From positions 186,001 through 250,000 of the forward strand of contig NZ_JAUTAR010000001.1 in the NCBI RefSeq assembly GCF_030818695.1: DNA of 64,000 bases, given 5' to 3'. Within the stretch, counting starts at the first letter, position 1, and each line of letters opens with the position of its first letter. The stretch comes from Chryseobacterium sp. SORGH_AS_0447 (GTDB lineage: Bacteria; Bacteroidota; Bacteroidia; Flavobacteriales; Weeksellaceae). A program made the translations under genes and the position numbers. Positions 16,388 to 24,919 of this stretch are shown here, one piece after another. The notes below the pieces were generated by a model. The model saw nothing but the letters and a program-made list of their open reading frames with translations, was not told the DNA's origin and made no database searches.

Positions 16388-17308
16388 ATGAAAAAAGACT
16401 TTTACCTGACAAGATATGCTCTTATTATCAAGAGGCTGGAAACTTCCTCGGCTACTTATCCGCAGCTTGAGGAATATCTGCTCAATTCTTTTGAGTTTCA
16501 GGATGCGGGAATCAAGAGTTATTCAATCCGTACCCTGCAGCGGGATATCCGGGAAATTGCAAATCTTTTTAATCTTTCTATCCACAATAAAAAAAAGGGT
16601 GACAACCGTTATTATATCGAAAGCCGCCCTATTATGGAAGTAGATGAATACAACCAGAAATTACTGGAATCTTTTCAGGTAAGCAATGCTTTAAACCTAC
16701 ATCCTGACTTTTCAGACCTGATTTTTTTTGAAACAAGAAAACCAACCGGTGTAGAGAACTTCTATGACCTTTTCTTTGCCATCCGTAATAAGAGAATCGT
16801 TTTATTTGAACATTATAATTATAAAAACAAGGTCATGACCTCCCGAAAGGTCCATCCTTTAGCATTAAAAGAATCCAAAGACCGATGGTATTTAATTGCT
16901 GTCGATACCAAAGATAAAATGCTGAAATCTTTCGGATTGGACCGGATCAATTACCTTGATGTTTCAAAAAATAAATTCAGGGAAAAATATAAATACAATT
17001 TCAGGGAGCATTTCAAAAATGCTTTCGGGGTAATGAATCTTGCAGAACAGCACCCTCAGAAAATCATCCTGAAATGCAGCAGGCACCAAGGAGAATACAT
17101 CAGAAGCTTTCCGCTTCACCAGTCTCAAAAAGAAACGAAAGAGACCCCGGAAGAAATTTTCTTCGAGTTCTTTCTTCATCCAACCTACGACTTTATGCAG
17201 GAAATTCTTTCATACGGCAAGGAAGTTCAGGTTCTGGAACCTAAAATTTTAGTAGAAGAAATCCGCAGGCATTTGCAGGAATCTCTAAACCGATACCTTG
17301 AAAACTAA
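16388..17308 (+). CDS. WYL-domain transcriptional regulator
   Basis: The 306-aa protein has an N-terminal winged helix-turn-helix (about 1-85, with SIRTLQRDIREIANLFNL as recognition region). A WYL domain follows (about 125-195; the motif appears as DRWYLIAVD around residue 167), and a C-terminal WCX-like dimerisation region (HPTYDFMQEILSYG). WYL regulators such as BrxR and CapW bind inverted repeats and repress phage-defence operons, sensing nucleic acid or nucleotide ligands. I start at the ATG at 16388, right before the DNA-binding domain; an in-frame ATG at 16340 would add 16 residues. Promoter P4 has the same palindrome as the three other module promoters, so autoregulation and control of the module are inferred. 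Confidence 0.88.
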   Translation: MKKDFYLTRYALIIKRLETSSATYPQLEEYLLNSFEFQDAGIKSYSIRTLQRDIREIANLFNLSIHNKKKGDNRYYIESRPIMEVDEYNQKLLESFQVSNALNLHPDFSDLIFFETRKPTGVENFYDLFFAIRNKRIVLFEHYNYKNKVMTSRKVHPLALKESKDRWYLIAVDTKDKMLKSFGLDRINYLDVSKNKFREKYKYNFREHFKNAFGVMNLAEQHPQKIILKCSRHQGEYIRSFPLHQSQKETKETPEEIFFEFFLHPTYDFMQEILSYGKEVQVLEPKILVEEIRRHLQESLNRYLEN

Positions 17309-17356
17309 ACTTAATTGGTTATGATTTTTTGATTACATTTACATAAATATACCAAA

Positions 17357-17986
17357 GTGAAATCTCTTATTGTTTATTTGTTTTGCTTTATTTCATCATT
17401 CTGTTTTTCCCAGCAGGCAGAGGAATTTAAACTGATTAAAAATTATTACAACCAGCACCGTTCTATGCTGGGTAAGGAATTCAGGAAAAAGTTTGATGCA
17501 GAAACAAATAATTTTCATAAAGCTTCCATCAAACAGGATTATCTGCTTTTTATGCAGAAAATGGATAGCATCGAAAATGTTGCACTGACCGGCGCTTTAT
17601 TAAAGACAAAAAACCTGGAAGATCTGGATAAGCTGAGGTTGGTCAATAAAACCTTACCTGCCGAGGCTTCACCATCTCCCTCTATCGTCATTGACAAAGC
17701 CGCAGACTATCCCGGAGGAATCAACAGCCTTCGAAAAGAAGTGGCAGATTTATTTTATCTTGGAGGAATATATTCCGAAGTTAAAACCGTAAAGACCAAT
17801 GTGGCCTTTGTTGTAGAAAGGGATGGGAGCATCACCCATGTACAGGCAGAAGGTGATAATTTTACTTTTAACCGGCAGGCAGAAATTGCAGTATATTCTA
17901 TCTCCCAAAAATTTTCTCCGGCCATCGTGAATGGCAATCCGGTACGATACCGGTTCCGACTTCCCTTAACCATGAATATCGAATAA
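17357..17986 (+). CDS. secreted protein with TonB-C-like domain
   Basis: The 209-aa protein starts at a GTG (17357) followed by a clear signal peptide (to about residue 18, CFSQ). The last 95 residues resemble the TonB C-terminal fold: YPGGINSLRKEVADLF, then VAFVVERDGSITHVQ, then FSPAIVNGNPVRYRFRLPL. Unlike true TonB there is no Pro-rich spacer, and the N-terminal helix looks cleavable, so it probably is a free periplasmic protein. The proteins at 62508-64000 share the same ending. It lies 6 bases upstream of tadA and may be cotranscribed with it. Confidence 0.7.
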   Translation: MKSLIVYLFCFISSFCFSQQAEEFKLIKNYYNQHRSMLGKEFRKKFDAETNNFHKASIKQDYLLFMQKMDSIENVALTGALLKTKNLEDLDKLRLVNKTLPAEASPSPSIVIDKAADYPGGINSLRKEVADLFYLGGIYSEVKTVKTNVAFVVERDGSITHVQAEGDNFTFNRQAEIAVYSISQKFSPAIVNGNPVRYRFRLPLTMNIE

Positions 17987-17992
17987 TTGCGT

Positions 17993-18424
17993 ATGTTTAC
18001 CGACGAATATTTTATGAAAATGGCTTTTCACGAAGCCGAATTAGCCTTTGAAAAAGATGAGGTCCCGATTGGCTGTGTGGTTGTTTCCAATAACCGCATC
18101 ATTGCAAGAGCACATAATCTCACTGAAACCTTAAATGATGTCACGGCTCATGCTGAAATGCAGGCCATTACTTCGGCAGCTAACTTTCTGGGTGGAAAAT
18201 ATTTAAAGGACTGTGCCCTGTATGTAACTTTAGAACCTTGTGTAATGTGCTCCGGAGCGCTTTCATGGTCACAGATTTCAAAGGTTGTTATCGGAGCAAG
18301 GGATGGACAGCGGGGCTTTATCAATAAGCACCTCAGCCTTCATCCGAAAACGGAAATCGTTACAGGCATTATGGAAAATGAATGTTCATTAATTGTAAAA
18401 GAATTTTTTAAATCTAAAAGATAA
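17993..18424 (+). CDS. tadA: tRNA adenosine(34) deaminase
   Basis: The 143-aa zinc enzyme converts A34 to inosine in tRNA-Arg(ACG). It has the cytidine/deoxycytidylate deaminase motifs HAE (His53, Glu55, in DVTAHAEMQAI) and PCVMC (Cys83, Cys86), with the tRNA-binding C-terminal helices after them. The ATG at 17993 is used; an in-frame TTG two codons earlier is unlikely. A bidirectional terminator follows the stop. Confidence 0.95.
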   Translation: MFTDEYFMKMAFHEAELAFEKDEVPIGCVVVSNNRIIARAHNLTETLNDVTAHAEMQAITSAANFLGGKYLKDCALYVTLEPCVMCSGALSWSQISKVVIGARDGQRGFINKHLSLHPKTEIVTGIMENECSLIVKEFFKSKR

Positions 18425-18432
18425 TCTTCAAT

Positions 18433-18458
18433 AAAAAAACGGCTTAAGGCCGTTTTTT
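18433..18458. terminator. bidirectional terminator between tadA and coaX
   Basis: AAAAAACGGC TTAAG GCCGTTTTTT gives a T tract on both strands and serves both converging genes. Confidence 0.85.
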
Positions 18459-19216
18459 TATTTATCTATTCCTAAAAAATACAATCCCTTTAGAGTGTGA
18501 AGCCTGTCCATCACATGGATCTTATCCGTCAGCGGTTTATAAACATGGGAAACACCGCCCGTTGCTACCACAAAGCAGTCATCACTTACCTCATCATTGA
18601 TCCGGTCGATAAAACCTTCTACCATTCCCAGAAAGCCGTACACCATTCCGCTCTGCATACAGGTAACGGTATCCAGGCCCAACACGGTTTTCGGTTTTAC
18701 CAGTTCAATCTCAGGAAGCTGGGCGGTCTGGCTGATCAGAGAGTTCAGGGCCGTAACGATGCCCGGAGCTATAATGACTCCTAATGTTTCCCCACTTTCC
18801 GCTACACAGCTTGCCGTGAGAGCTGTTCCGAAATCAAGTATGATTTTCTTTCTGTCCGGATACATATTATGGGCTGCCACCAGGTTGGCGTAAATATCCG
18901 TTCCCATCTGCTTGGATTTTGCCTGAACACCCGATGGCGTATTTCTATCGACAATTATCGGGGAAATATGATGAATTTTCCTAATGGCCGAGCTCATTAC
19001 TTTTGTAAGCTGCGGAACAACCGAACCGATAATCACTTTGCTGATTTCTTTCGGTTCAATTTTATAGGTTTGATATAGCATCAGCATCTGAACGTAAAGC
19101 TCATCCGCCGTCCGATAGGGTTTGGTATTGATCACCCAGGAGATATCACAATTATCATCATTAAAAAGTCCGAACCGAATGTTGCTGTTGCCTATATTTA
19201 TTACAATTGAATTCAT
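18458..19216 (-). CDS. coaX: type III pantothenate kinase (divergent)
   Basis: The 252-aa ASKHA-fold protein should phosphorylate pantothenate in the first step of coenzyme A synthesis. The family phosphate-binding motif DxGNT appears as INIGNSNIRFGLF, with Asn7 in place of Asp. The usual GxDR reads GTDI (105-108), so the Arg is Ile. The second phosphate motif DFGTALTAS (Asp128) and the AxGPG-like GVIIAPGI are kept. Length and order fit CoaX, and no other pantothenate kinase is in the window. The altered residues make activity or substrate less certain. coaBC, two steps later in the pathway, is at 45.6 kb. Confidence 0.82.
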   Translation of the reverse strand: MNSIVINIGNSNIRFGLFNDDNCDISWVINTKPYRTADELYVQMLMLYQTYKIEPKEISKVIIGSVVPQLTKVMSSAIRKIHHISPIIVDRNTPSGVQAKSKQMGTDIYANLVAAHNMYPDRKKIILDFGTALTASCVAESGETLGVIIAPGIVTALNSLISQTAQLPEIELVKPKTVLGLDTVTCMQSGMVYGFLGMVEGFIDRINDEVSDDCFVVATGGVSHVYKPLTDKIHVMDRLHTLKGLYFLGIDK

Positions 19217-19373
19217 GTATCTATTTTCAGAAAGACCGAAATCTTATATTAACTTTGAGGCATTAAAATTAATGATTTTAGTAAAATTATAGGGCGGTCA
19301 CTGAAATTACTTTTTGCTGTCTTTAAAACAATTAATTATATTTAAAGACTGAAAACCTCTTCAACCGTATCTC

Positions 19374-19976
19374 ATGAAAAAACTGATCTTTATTTTTTTA
19401 CTTTTTGCCGGACTGAATATACCTGCACAAACGGCGGCAGCGGCAAAGGAAGTATTTGAAAAAATTAAGAAAGAATCGAAGATTGACGGCAGTGATAAGG
19501 CTGTCTATCATCTTCTTGAAGAATTTTATGCCGAAAACCTTCAGGCGGAAAATGATGAAATGTCGGAAGAAACCATAGAGAAAACCCAAAAACTCGCTTC
19601 AGATCCTGATACAAAGAATCTCCACATTCTGATGCTTTTTCTGATGTATCAACAGCATATCAGCCAAACGGCAGCAGTAGGAAAAAAGCCTAATCCTGAA
19701 TTTCAAATGGCAACCATGAGAATGCTTGAGGATGAAATTAAAAGTGTCTATGGAAAAATCCCTGCTATCATTTATGTTTACCAATATGAAGCATTGAGCG
19801 CCGGTAATAAAAAAGAGGAAGCAAAAGCCACGGCATTCCAGGGACTGAAAGAATATCCTGATTCCGTACCGTTAAAAGTATACACTTATTTAAGCACCAA
19901 TGATGAAGCCATAAAAAATGATCTTTTGAAAAACCATTCCAATCATTGGATGGTAAAGCAGTTTGGAATTAAATAG
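19374..19976 (+). CDS. secreted alpha-helical protein, unknown function
   Basis: The 200-aa protein has a signal peptide ending near residue 18 (NIPAQ). It is mostly predicted helical, with a TPR-like feel in its second half (AIIYVYQYEALSAGNKKEEAKATAFQGLKEYPDSVPLKVY). No catalytic motif was recognised. It is probably periplasmic. It stands alone between coaX (divergent) and the M1 peptidase (converging), with a shared terminator after it. Confidence 0.65.
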   Translation: MKKLIFIFLLFAGLNIPAQTAAAAKEVFEKIKKESKIDGSDKAVYHLLEEFYAENLQAENDEMSEETIEKTQKLASDPDTKNLHILMLFLMYQQHISQTAAVGKKPNPEFQMATMRMLEDEIKSVYGKIPAIIYVYQYEALSAGNKKEEAKATAFQGLKEYPDSVPLKVYTYLSTNDEAIKNDLLKNHSNHWMVKQFGIK

Positions 19977-20002
19977 ATCCTGACATGAAGCTATTAAATA
20001 AA

Positions 20003-20036
20003 AAAAATCCCCGAAGAAAAATTCTTTGGGGATTTA
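20003..20036. terminator. bidirectional terminator
   Basis: AAATCCCCGAAGAA pairs with TTCTTTGGGGATTT around an AAA loop, between converging genes. Confidence 0.8.
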
Positions 20037-20051
20037 CATTTATCAGTATCT

Positions 20052-21893
20052 TTATTTCACCTCAACAAAATTATCATCAGGATTCACATCCGCCAGTCTC
20101 TGGCTGATATCAATCCCCAAAATTGACAACTGGGATTTCGTATAAGGAACCGTAATCGTATATTCCTTTTGCGTCCACGGCCAGTACGGCATTGTTTTGA
20201 ATTCTCCATAGGCATCCTTTGTTTTCCAGGTATGCGTCATACTCATCGGGATTTGGTAATTCACCACTTTCTTATCTGCAGTCATGATACTGAAATCGAT
20301 AGGCATCGGAACCTGACCGTTATTTACTAAGGTAATGGTTGTCGACTTAGCATCATATTTTACATCCTTAATCGCGTAATCTATCGTTTTGGTGGTATTG
20401 ATCCAATAATTCTGGAACCATTTCAGATCCATCCCTGAAACTTTTTGCGCAATATGCAGAAAATCCCTGTCGGAAGGATGTTTCATTGCCCATTGGTCGT
20501 AATACTGTTTCAACGTTTCCGCAAGATTCTGCTCTCCCATAATATATCCCAATTCCACCAGATACAGTTCCCCTTTTACATATGAAGCATAGGTATAAGC
20601 AGTTCCGTTATCGTGGTGGTCTCCCAACCAGACAGCAGGTTCTTCAATTCCCTTTTTAACGAAATTACGGTACGCATTGATCGAATTGAAAAAAGGATTC
20701 GGAAGCGGTTGGGCCGGCGGAAACAATTGGTTCATCACATAGCCTTCCGCATAGCTGGTAAAACCTTCATCCATCCATGGGCGCATCGGTTCGTTGGTAG
20801 CCAACATCTGCTGGTACCAGGAGTGAGCACCTTCGTGGGCCATCAGTCCCATTAATCCTTCAATATTTTTGGCTTCTCCCAAGATCATCGTGCACATTCC
20901 GTACTCCATTCCGCCATCGCCTCCCTGGATGAAAGCATAAGAAGGATAAACATATTTTCCGAAATGGGCATTCATCAGCTGGTAATATTTTGTAATATAG
21001 GGCTGTGCCTCTTCCCAGACTTTTGTTTTGTCATTATTCTGATACACGAGAAAGACTTTCGGGCCTTGCGGAACATCGAAGCTTTTCACGATGTAATCCC
21101 TGTCGGCTGCCCATGCAAAATCCAGGATATTTTTCGCGGTCCATTTCCAGGTAGCTTTGTTTTTATCTGCTTTGATCTTTGCATTGACGTCGTACCCTTT
21201 CACTTCAGCAGGATTTTCCAAAGTTGCTCCGGCCCCAATTACATAATCTTTGTTGATTTTAATCGTCACATCGAAATCCGAGAACGGTGCGTGGAATTCC
21301 CTCCCGACATAATCGAACGTAGCCCAGCCGTCGTAGTCGTATTCTGCGATTTTAGGATACCATTGGGTCATCGTCATATCCACTCCTTCCCGGTTGTTCC
21401 TTCCGCTTCTTCTGATTTGCTGAGGAATTACGGCATCCCATTCCAAAGTAAAAGTGGTTGATGAATTCGGCTTTATCGGTTCTGCCAGATATACTTTCAT
21501 CACGGTTTCCTGGATTTCATACTTTAAGGCTTTCCCATTTTGTTTGATCCAGTGGATATTCTGTGCGCCTTCCTGGTCTTTTGGAATTGAAGCCAGCCTT
21601 GAAACCCCGTCTTTCTGCAATCTTGAATCCCCGTTTTTCCCCTGTGACGCCACCCGTTGATCCATCATCGAACCCGGTTTGAAAGCATTCCAATACAGAT
21701 GGAAATACACCACATTCAGCTCGTCAGGCGAATTGTTTTTATAGTCTAGGGTATGTTTTCCTTCATAGGTAAATTTTTCAGCATTCACATCAATATCCAT
21801 CTTGTATTTCGCACTCTGCTGATAATAAGGTCCCTGCTGGGCGTGAAATTGTGAAATGATAAACGCAAACAGGATTGCAACCGATTTTTTCAT
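20052..21893 (-). CDS. secreted M1-family metallopeptidase
   Basis: The 613-aa aminopeptidase-type zinc enzyme has a signal peptide (to about 19, FHAQQ). The zinc motif HEGAH is at 353-357 and the third ligand Glu376 is in WMDEGFTSY, giving the M1 spacing HExxH-x18-E. The substrate motif G-x-M-E-N appears as GGMEYGM (327-333), with Tyr for Asn. The N-terminal beta-sandwich typical of M1 enzymes precedes it. No type IX secretion C-terminal domain is seen, so it is probably periplasmic or surface-lipid independent. It digests peptides by removing N-terminal residues. Confidence 0.92.
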   Translation of the reverse strand: MKKSVAILFAFIISQFHAQQGPYYQQSAKYKMDIDVNAEKFTYEGKHTLDYKNNSPDELNVVYFHLYWNAFKPGSMMDQRVASQGKNGDSRLQKDGVSRLASIPKDQEGAQNIHWIKQNGKALKYEIQETVMKVYLAEPIKPNSSTTFTLEWDAVIPQQIRRSGRNNREGVDMTMTQWYPKIAEYDYDGWATFDYVGREFHAPFSDFDVTIKINKDYVIGAGATLENPAEVKGYDVNAKIKADKNKATWKWTAKNILDFAWAADRDYIVKSFDVPQGPKVFLVYQNNDKTKVWEEAQPYITKYYQLMNAHFGKYVYPSYAFIQGGDGGMEYGMCTMILGEAKNIEGLMGLMAHEGAHSWYQQMLATNEPMRPWMDEGFTSYAEGYVMNQLFPPAQPLPNPFFNSINAYRNFVKKGIEEPAVWLGDHHDNGTAYTYASYVKGELYLVELGYIMGEQNLAETLKQYYDQWAMKHPSDRDFLHIAQKVSGMDLKWFQNYWINTTKTIDYAIKDVKYDAKSTTITLVNNGQVPMPIDFSIMTADKKVVNYQIPMSMTHTWKTKDAYGEFKTMPYWPWTQKEYTITVPYTKSQLSILGIDISQRLADVNPDDNFVEVK

Positions 21894-22028
21894 TTAAAAT
21901 TTTTATTTTTCTAAAGGTAAGTATTTTAAACAATAACCTCAAAAGAACAGGTATGATGAGGTTTGCTCTATGTTTAGATTAAATTTAAATCAAGGGTTAA
22001 ATTACCTTTCAAATTTACTGAGTTTGAA

Positions 22029-22505
22029 CTAATGTATATTTAAAGCCAAGAGTTTTTTAATTAAGGTAATCTGTCCCAGATGATAATACGCATGCTCAAT
22101 CATTCCGTCGATATTTCGTAAATAGGTTCCGTATTTTTCATCAATGAAAACTTCATTCATTTTAGTATCAGGCATCTGTTCCAATAAAACGGCAAACTTT
22201 TCAGCATCGCTCAAAAGTTTATTCAGCAATGATTCCCACTGCTCCTGCGACTCAACCGGAGGAAGATCAAAACTGTATTGGTCTCTGATCTCCAAAGGTC
22301 CGCCTTCAAAAACCTGGATCAATCCTGCGATATAATAATCGATGTGAAAGGTAAGCATGGCAATGGTATTCAAAGAACCGACTCTTGTTACGGCCTGCTC
22401 CCAGGTCACATCAGAAAGCTGGTCTTTAAAATTGGTATTGGCAATCCACAGCCCATCCAGCAATACTTCTCTGAATCTTTTGGCTAATTGTAATACGGTA
22501 CTCAT
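22029..22505 (-). CDS. DinB-like four-helix protein (DUF1572-like)
   Basis: The 158-aa protein has the fold pattern of the DinB/YfiT family: four helices with a His triad, here FHIDYY in helix 2 and HAYYHLGQI near the C-terminus. Many members are metal-dependent thiol transferases using mycothiol or bacillithiol; which thiol is used here is unknown. It is unrelated to the DNA polymerase dinB at 9.1 kb despite the name. It appears monocistronic. Confidence 0.75.
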   Translation of the reverse strand: MSTVLQLAKRFREVLLDGLWIANTNFKDQLSDVTWEQAVTRVGSLNTIAMLTFHIDYYIAGLIQVFEGGPLEIRDQYSFDLPPVESQEQWESLLNKLLSDAEKFAVLLEQMPDTKMNEVFIDEKYGTYLRNIDGMIEHAYYHLGQITLIKKLLALNIH

Positions 22506-22645
22506 TTGTTGTAATTTTCTTAAAGATAATTATTTTTATTTTTCTGGATGGCGTATGTTTTTTCAGATGAATCAAATGAATTTCCACAGCTGTTTATTAA
22601 CTTCTGCTTGCGCAAACATCTGTCAGATCTAAGCCATCTCCAGGA

Positions 22646-22682
22646 TAAAAAAATCCTTCAGCGTTTAGAACCCTGAAGGATG
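22646..22682 (-). terminator. intrinsic terminator of the DUF6909-like gene
   Basis: ATCCTTCAG pairs with CTGAAGGAT around an 11-base loop; on the minus strand it is followed by seven T residues. It lies 29 bases after the stop at 22711. Confidence 0.8.
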
Positions 22683-22710
22683 ATATTATTATCGTCAAAT
22701 AAATGTTACA

Positions 22711-24396
22711 TTAAGCAAAAAGCTCCTTTTTTGCGCTTCTCAAAATCTTCTCAAGGATTTTTAAAGTAATCAGGTAAGTCGGTTTCACTCCCGTTAACCC
22801 CAAACCACCGGAAGAAAGCGTACTTCCTGTTTCCAGCGGATTATCTGATGCATAATAAGCATACATCACAAATAGATCTGGGGTAATATGATGCCTGATT
22901 TTAGAAGCTACCTGAATGGCCTTCTGGTAATGCGCACCTTCCATTTCGAGCCCGATCGCTTTCCATGAAGTGTTCATAAAGTAGGAAAGAATATCCCTGT
23001 TTTGCAGTGATGTGCCTAAAACAGTAATCATCGGCCCTTCGAATGCCAGCAGTTCATCATCTTTAAAATCATCGAGCTTCAGAGCATTTTCAAAAGGATA
23101 ATTATCGGCTGTTCCTTCAAAAATATGAGAGGTCGGGATCATAATGTCCCCTTTTCCGCCGGCAAGAATACCTGCTTTACCCATAATAGAAACCGATTTT
23201 ACTTTCATCATATAAACTTCTCCTTTATGTTCGAAAGGTCTCAGCAATTCATCCATTACTTCAAAAGCCTGTTCACCGAAAGCATAATCGAAAACCATGA
23301 TCACATCGTCTCCGCCGTATTTTATATCGCTGAAAGGTGTATTTTTAAGATTAGTTTTGCTCAAATCGATGATCTGTACATCAATATTGCTCCCGCTTTT
23401 ATCATTTATATAGATCATCCCCTCGTCCAAAGCATATTTGGAAACTTTGTCACGAAGCTCTTTTTTATCGGAAATCTCGCCGTATAACTTGTAATCGACT
23501 TCTTTATGGTCTTTCTTCTTTAAAGCATCATTGGCATACAGCATATTTTTCACCGAATGCATGTTGGCAGAAATAATGTGCAGCGGGCGCATGTGAAGAT
23601 CATTCTCATATAAAGTCTCCTTTACCTTGTTCGCCCATTTTTCACCGAAATAGTGATGGCCTACCCTTTCTCTCAGGATCGAACTGAAATGAATTTCCCG
23701 TTCTCTGGTCTGTTTGGCATCTTCCAGGCTTACTTTCGCTAGGTTGTAGATGATTTTAAACAAACGGTCCGGATTATGATCGTCTCCAAAAGTATTATAA
23801 GCCCTCAAGGTTTCATCAAATGTTCTTCCTATTAATGAAGACAAATGGATTAATGCCACTTCCTTTTCCTTTCTGCTGAATTTCTTTTCGCCTTTCACCA
23901 CTTCTTCGATGATTTTGAAAGCGCGGGTCGGCTTCCAGTTTTCATCCTGGATAAAAGCGAGGTTACGGATCTTATCCGCTTCTATAAATAAAAAAGTAAG
24001 GTGGGTAAGAATATCATAGATTTCCGAACGTCCCAAAAGCACTTCAATATTCATCTGGTGCTCGTCGATCCGGTAACAGTTTCTTCTTCTCTTTTTAGGA
24101 ACAATCGGTTCGAAACTTCCTTTATCAAACCCCTCATCTGATGTAAGATGAATAAAAGCACATTCTTCAATTCCTTCCGGAAGCCTGTCCAGCACATACA
24201 TCAATCCGTCAAGCTCCAGTTTACTCGGAATATTCATGCTTCCGTAGATCTCAGGATTAATGGTCTTCAACAAACTTCTGATCGTCTCCCCCGAAACACC
24301 GGCAGGTTTAAAAAAACCTCTGTAAAAGAGGTGTCTCATAGAAATATACAATCTTTCAATTGCTTCCGTTGTTTCTCTTGCTCTAGAATTTGTCAT
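22711..24396 (-). CDS. DUF6909-like protein with nucleoside-phosphorylase-like C-terminus
   Basis: The 561-aa cytoplasmic protein has a mainly helical N-terminal half (to about residue 280) and a C-terminal half that resembles the PNP/UDP/MTAN nucleoside phosphorylase fold. The GKAGILAGGKGDIMIPTSH stretch matches the AGxL..GDxVIP region, and IGLEMEGAHYQKAI matches the ribose-binding MEGA motif. ASDNPLE stands where the SD base-binding motif is expected. The comparison is by eye. I use the ATG at 24396, because a TAnnTTTG box at 24412-24419 would be inside the longer frame starting at 24435. I recall related proteins in Bacteroidota as uncharacterised. A nucleoside-related role is inferred only. 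Confidence 0.7.
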   Translation of the reverse strand: MTNSRARETTEAIERLYISMRHLFYRGFFKPAGVSGETIRSLLKTINPEIYGSMNIPSKLELDGLMYVLDRLPEGIEECAFIHLTSDEGFDKGSFEPIVPKKRRRNCYRIDEHQMNIEVLLGRSEIYDILTHLTFLFIEADKIRNLAFIQDENWKPTRAFKIIEEVVKGEKKFSRKEKEVALIHLSSLIGRTFDETLRAYNTFGDDHNPDRLFKIIYNLAKVSLEDAKQTREREIHFSSILRERVGHHYFGEKWANKVKETLYENDLHMRPLHIISANMHSVKNMLYANDALKKKDHKEVDYKLYGEISDKKELRDKVSKYALDEGMIYINDKSGSNIDVQIIDLSKTNLKNTPFSDIKYGGDDVIMVFDYAFGEQAFEVMDELLRPFEHKGEVYMMKVKSVSIMGKAGILAGGKGDIMIPTSHIFEGTADNYPFENALKLDDFKDDELLAFEGPMITVLGTSLQNRDILSYFMNTSWKAIGLEMEGAHYQKAIQVASKIRHHITPDLFVMYAYYASDNPLETGSTLSSGGLGLTGVKPTYLITLKILEKILRSAKKELFA

Positions 24397-24411
24397 AAAA
24401 TAAATTTCACA

Positions 24412-24419
24412 CAAATATA
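24412..24419 (-). promoter_or_regulatory. -7 element of the DUF6909-like gene
   Basis: On the minus strand TATATTTG matches TAnnTTTG, 15 bases before the chosen ATG at 24396; it decides against a longer start. Confidence 0.55.
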
Positions 24420-24587
24420 CAAAATCTCCGCCCAATTCATTTTAAGTAACTTTTAATAAGTCGCTTAACATAATATATAAGGTATAACATGTACTCCTCC
24501 ATTTTGTTCAGCAATCGGTATTCTCAACCCTTTAAACTTCTGCTATCCGGCTTTCGACATTTATGATGGCCATCTCCCGATTCTTCA

Positions 24588-24680
24588 GGAGCCGGGAACC
24601 TGCTTTCCGCTATATCTTTTCCGCCCACGCAAAGGGCCTTGCAGAAAAAGGATGCCGCTGCAATCAGGGCTAAAGCACAA
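24588..24680 (-). repeat. dispersed intergenic repeat, copy 3 (shortened)
   Basis: The reverse complement carries the same core as copies 1 and 2 (AGCCCTGATTGCAGCGGCAT, then GGGCGGAAAAGATA and AGCGGAAAGCAGGTTCC), but the leading AAACCT/AGGTTT hairpin is missing. It sits in the 523-base gap between the DUF6909-like gene and glnN, which holds no gene. Confidence 0.8.
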
Positions 24681-24870
24681 CTCCACGAATGCCAGCCATA
24701 ACTTCCCTCTTCTATTAATGAGATATTTTTCTATTAAATTCTTTAATTTAAACAGAACCCAACTCAAAATTTAAGCCCTTAAACATTTAACCCCCTCCTA
24801 TAAATTCAAATTCTTGTTTAATTTTTTGTTAAATTTAGGTAAACCCCTTAAATTTTCAGGGTAAAAATAT

Positions 24871-24897
24871 TTTGGATTTAATTTTTTCGTAAATTTG
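24871..24897 (+). promoter_or_regulatory. promoter of glnN
   Basis: TTTG at 24871-24874 and the -7 box TAAATTTG at 24890-24897, 15 bases apart. The context CGTAAATTTGCCCCG is shared exactly with the hemA promoter at 35.3 kb. Confidence 0.65.
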
Positions 24898-24919
24898 CCC
24901 CGTAAAAATCAAACCTAAT

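Noticed and set aside
22029..22505. Link between the DinB-fold protein and the DNA polymerase dinB
   Set aside because: The shared name is historical; folds and functions differ.
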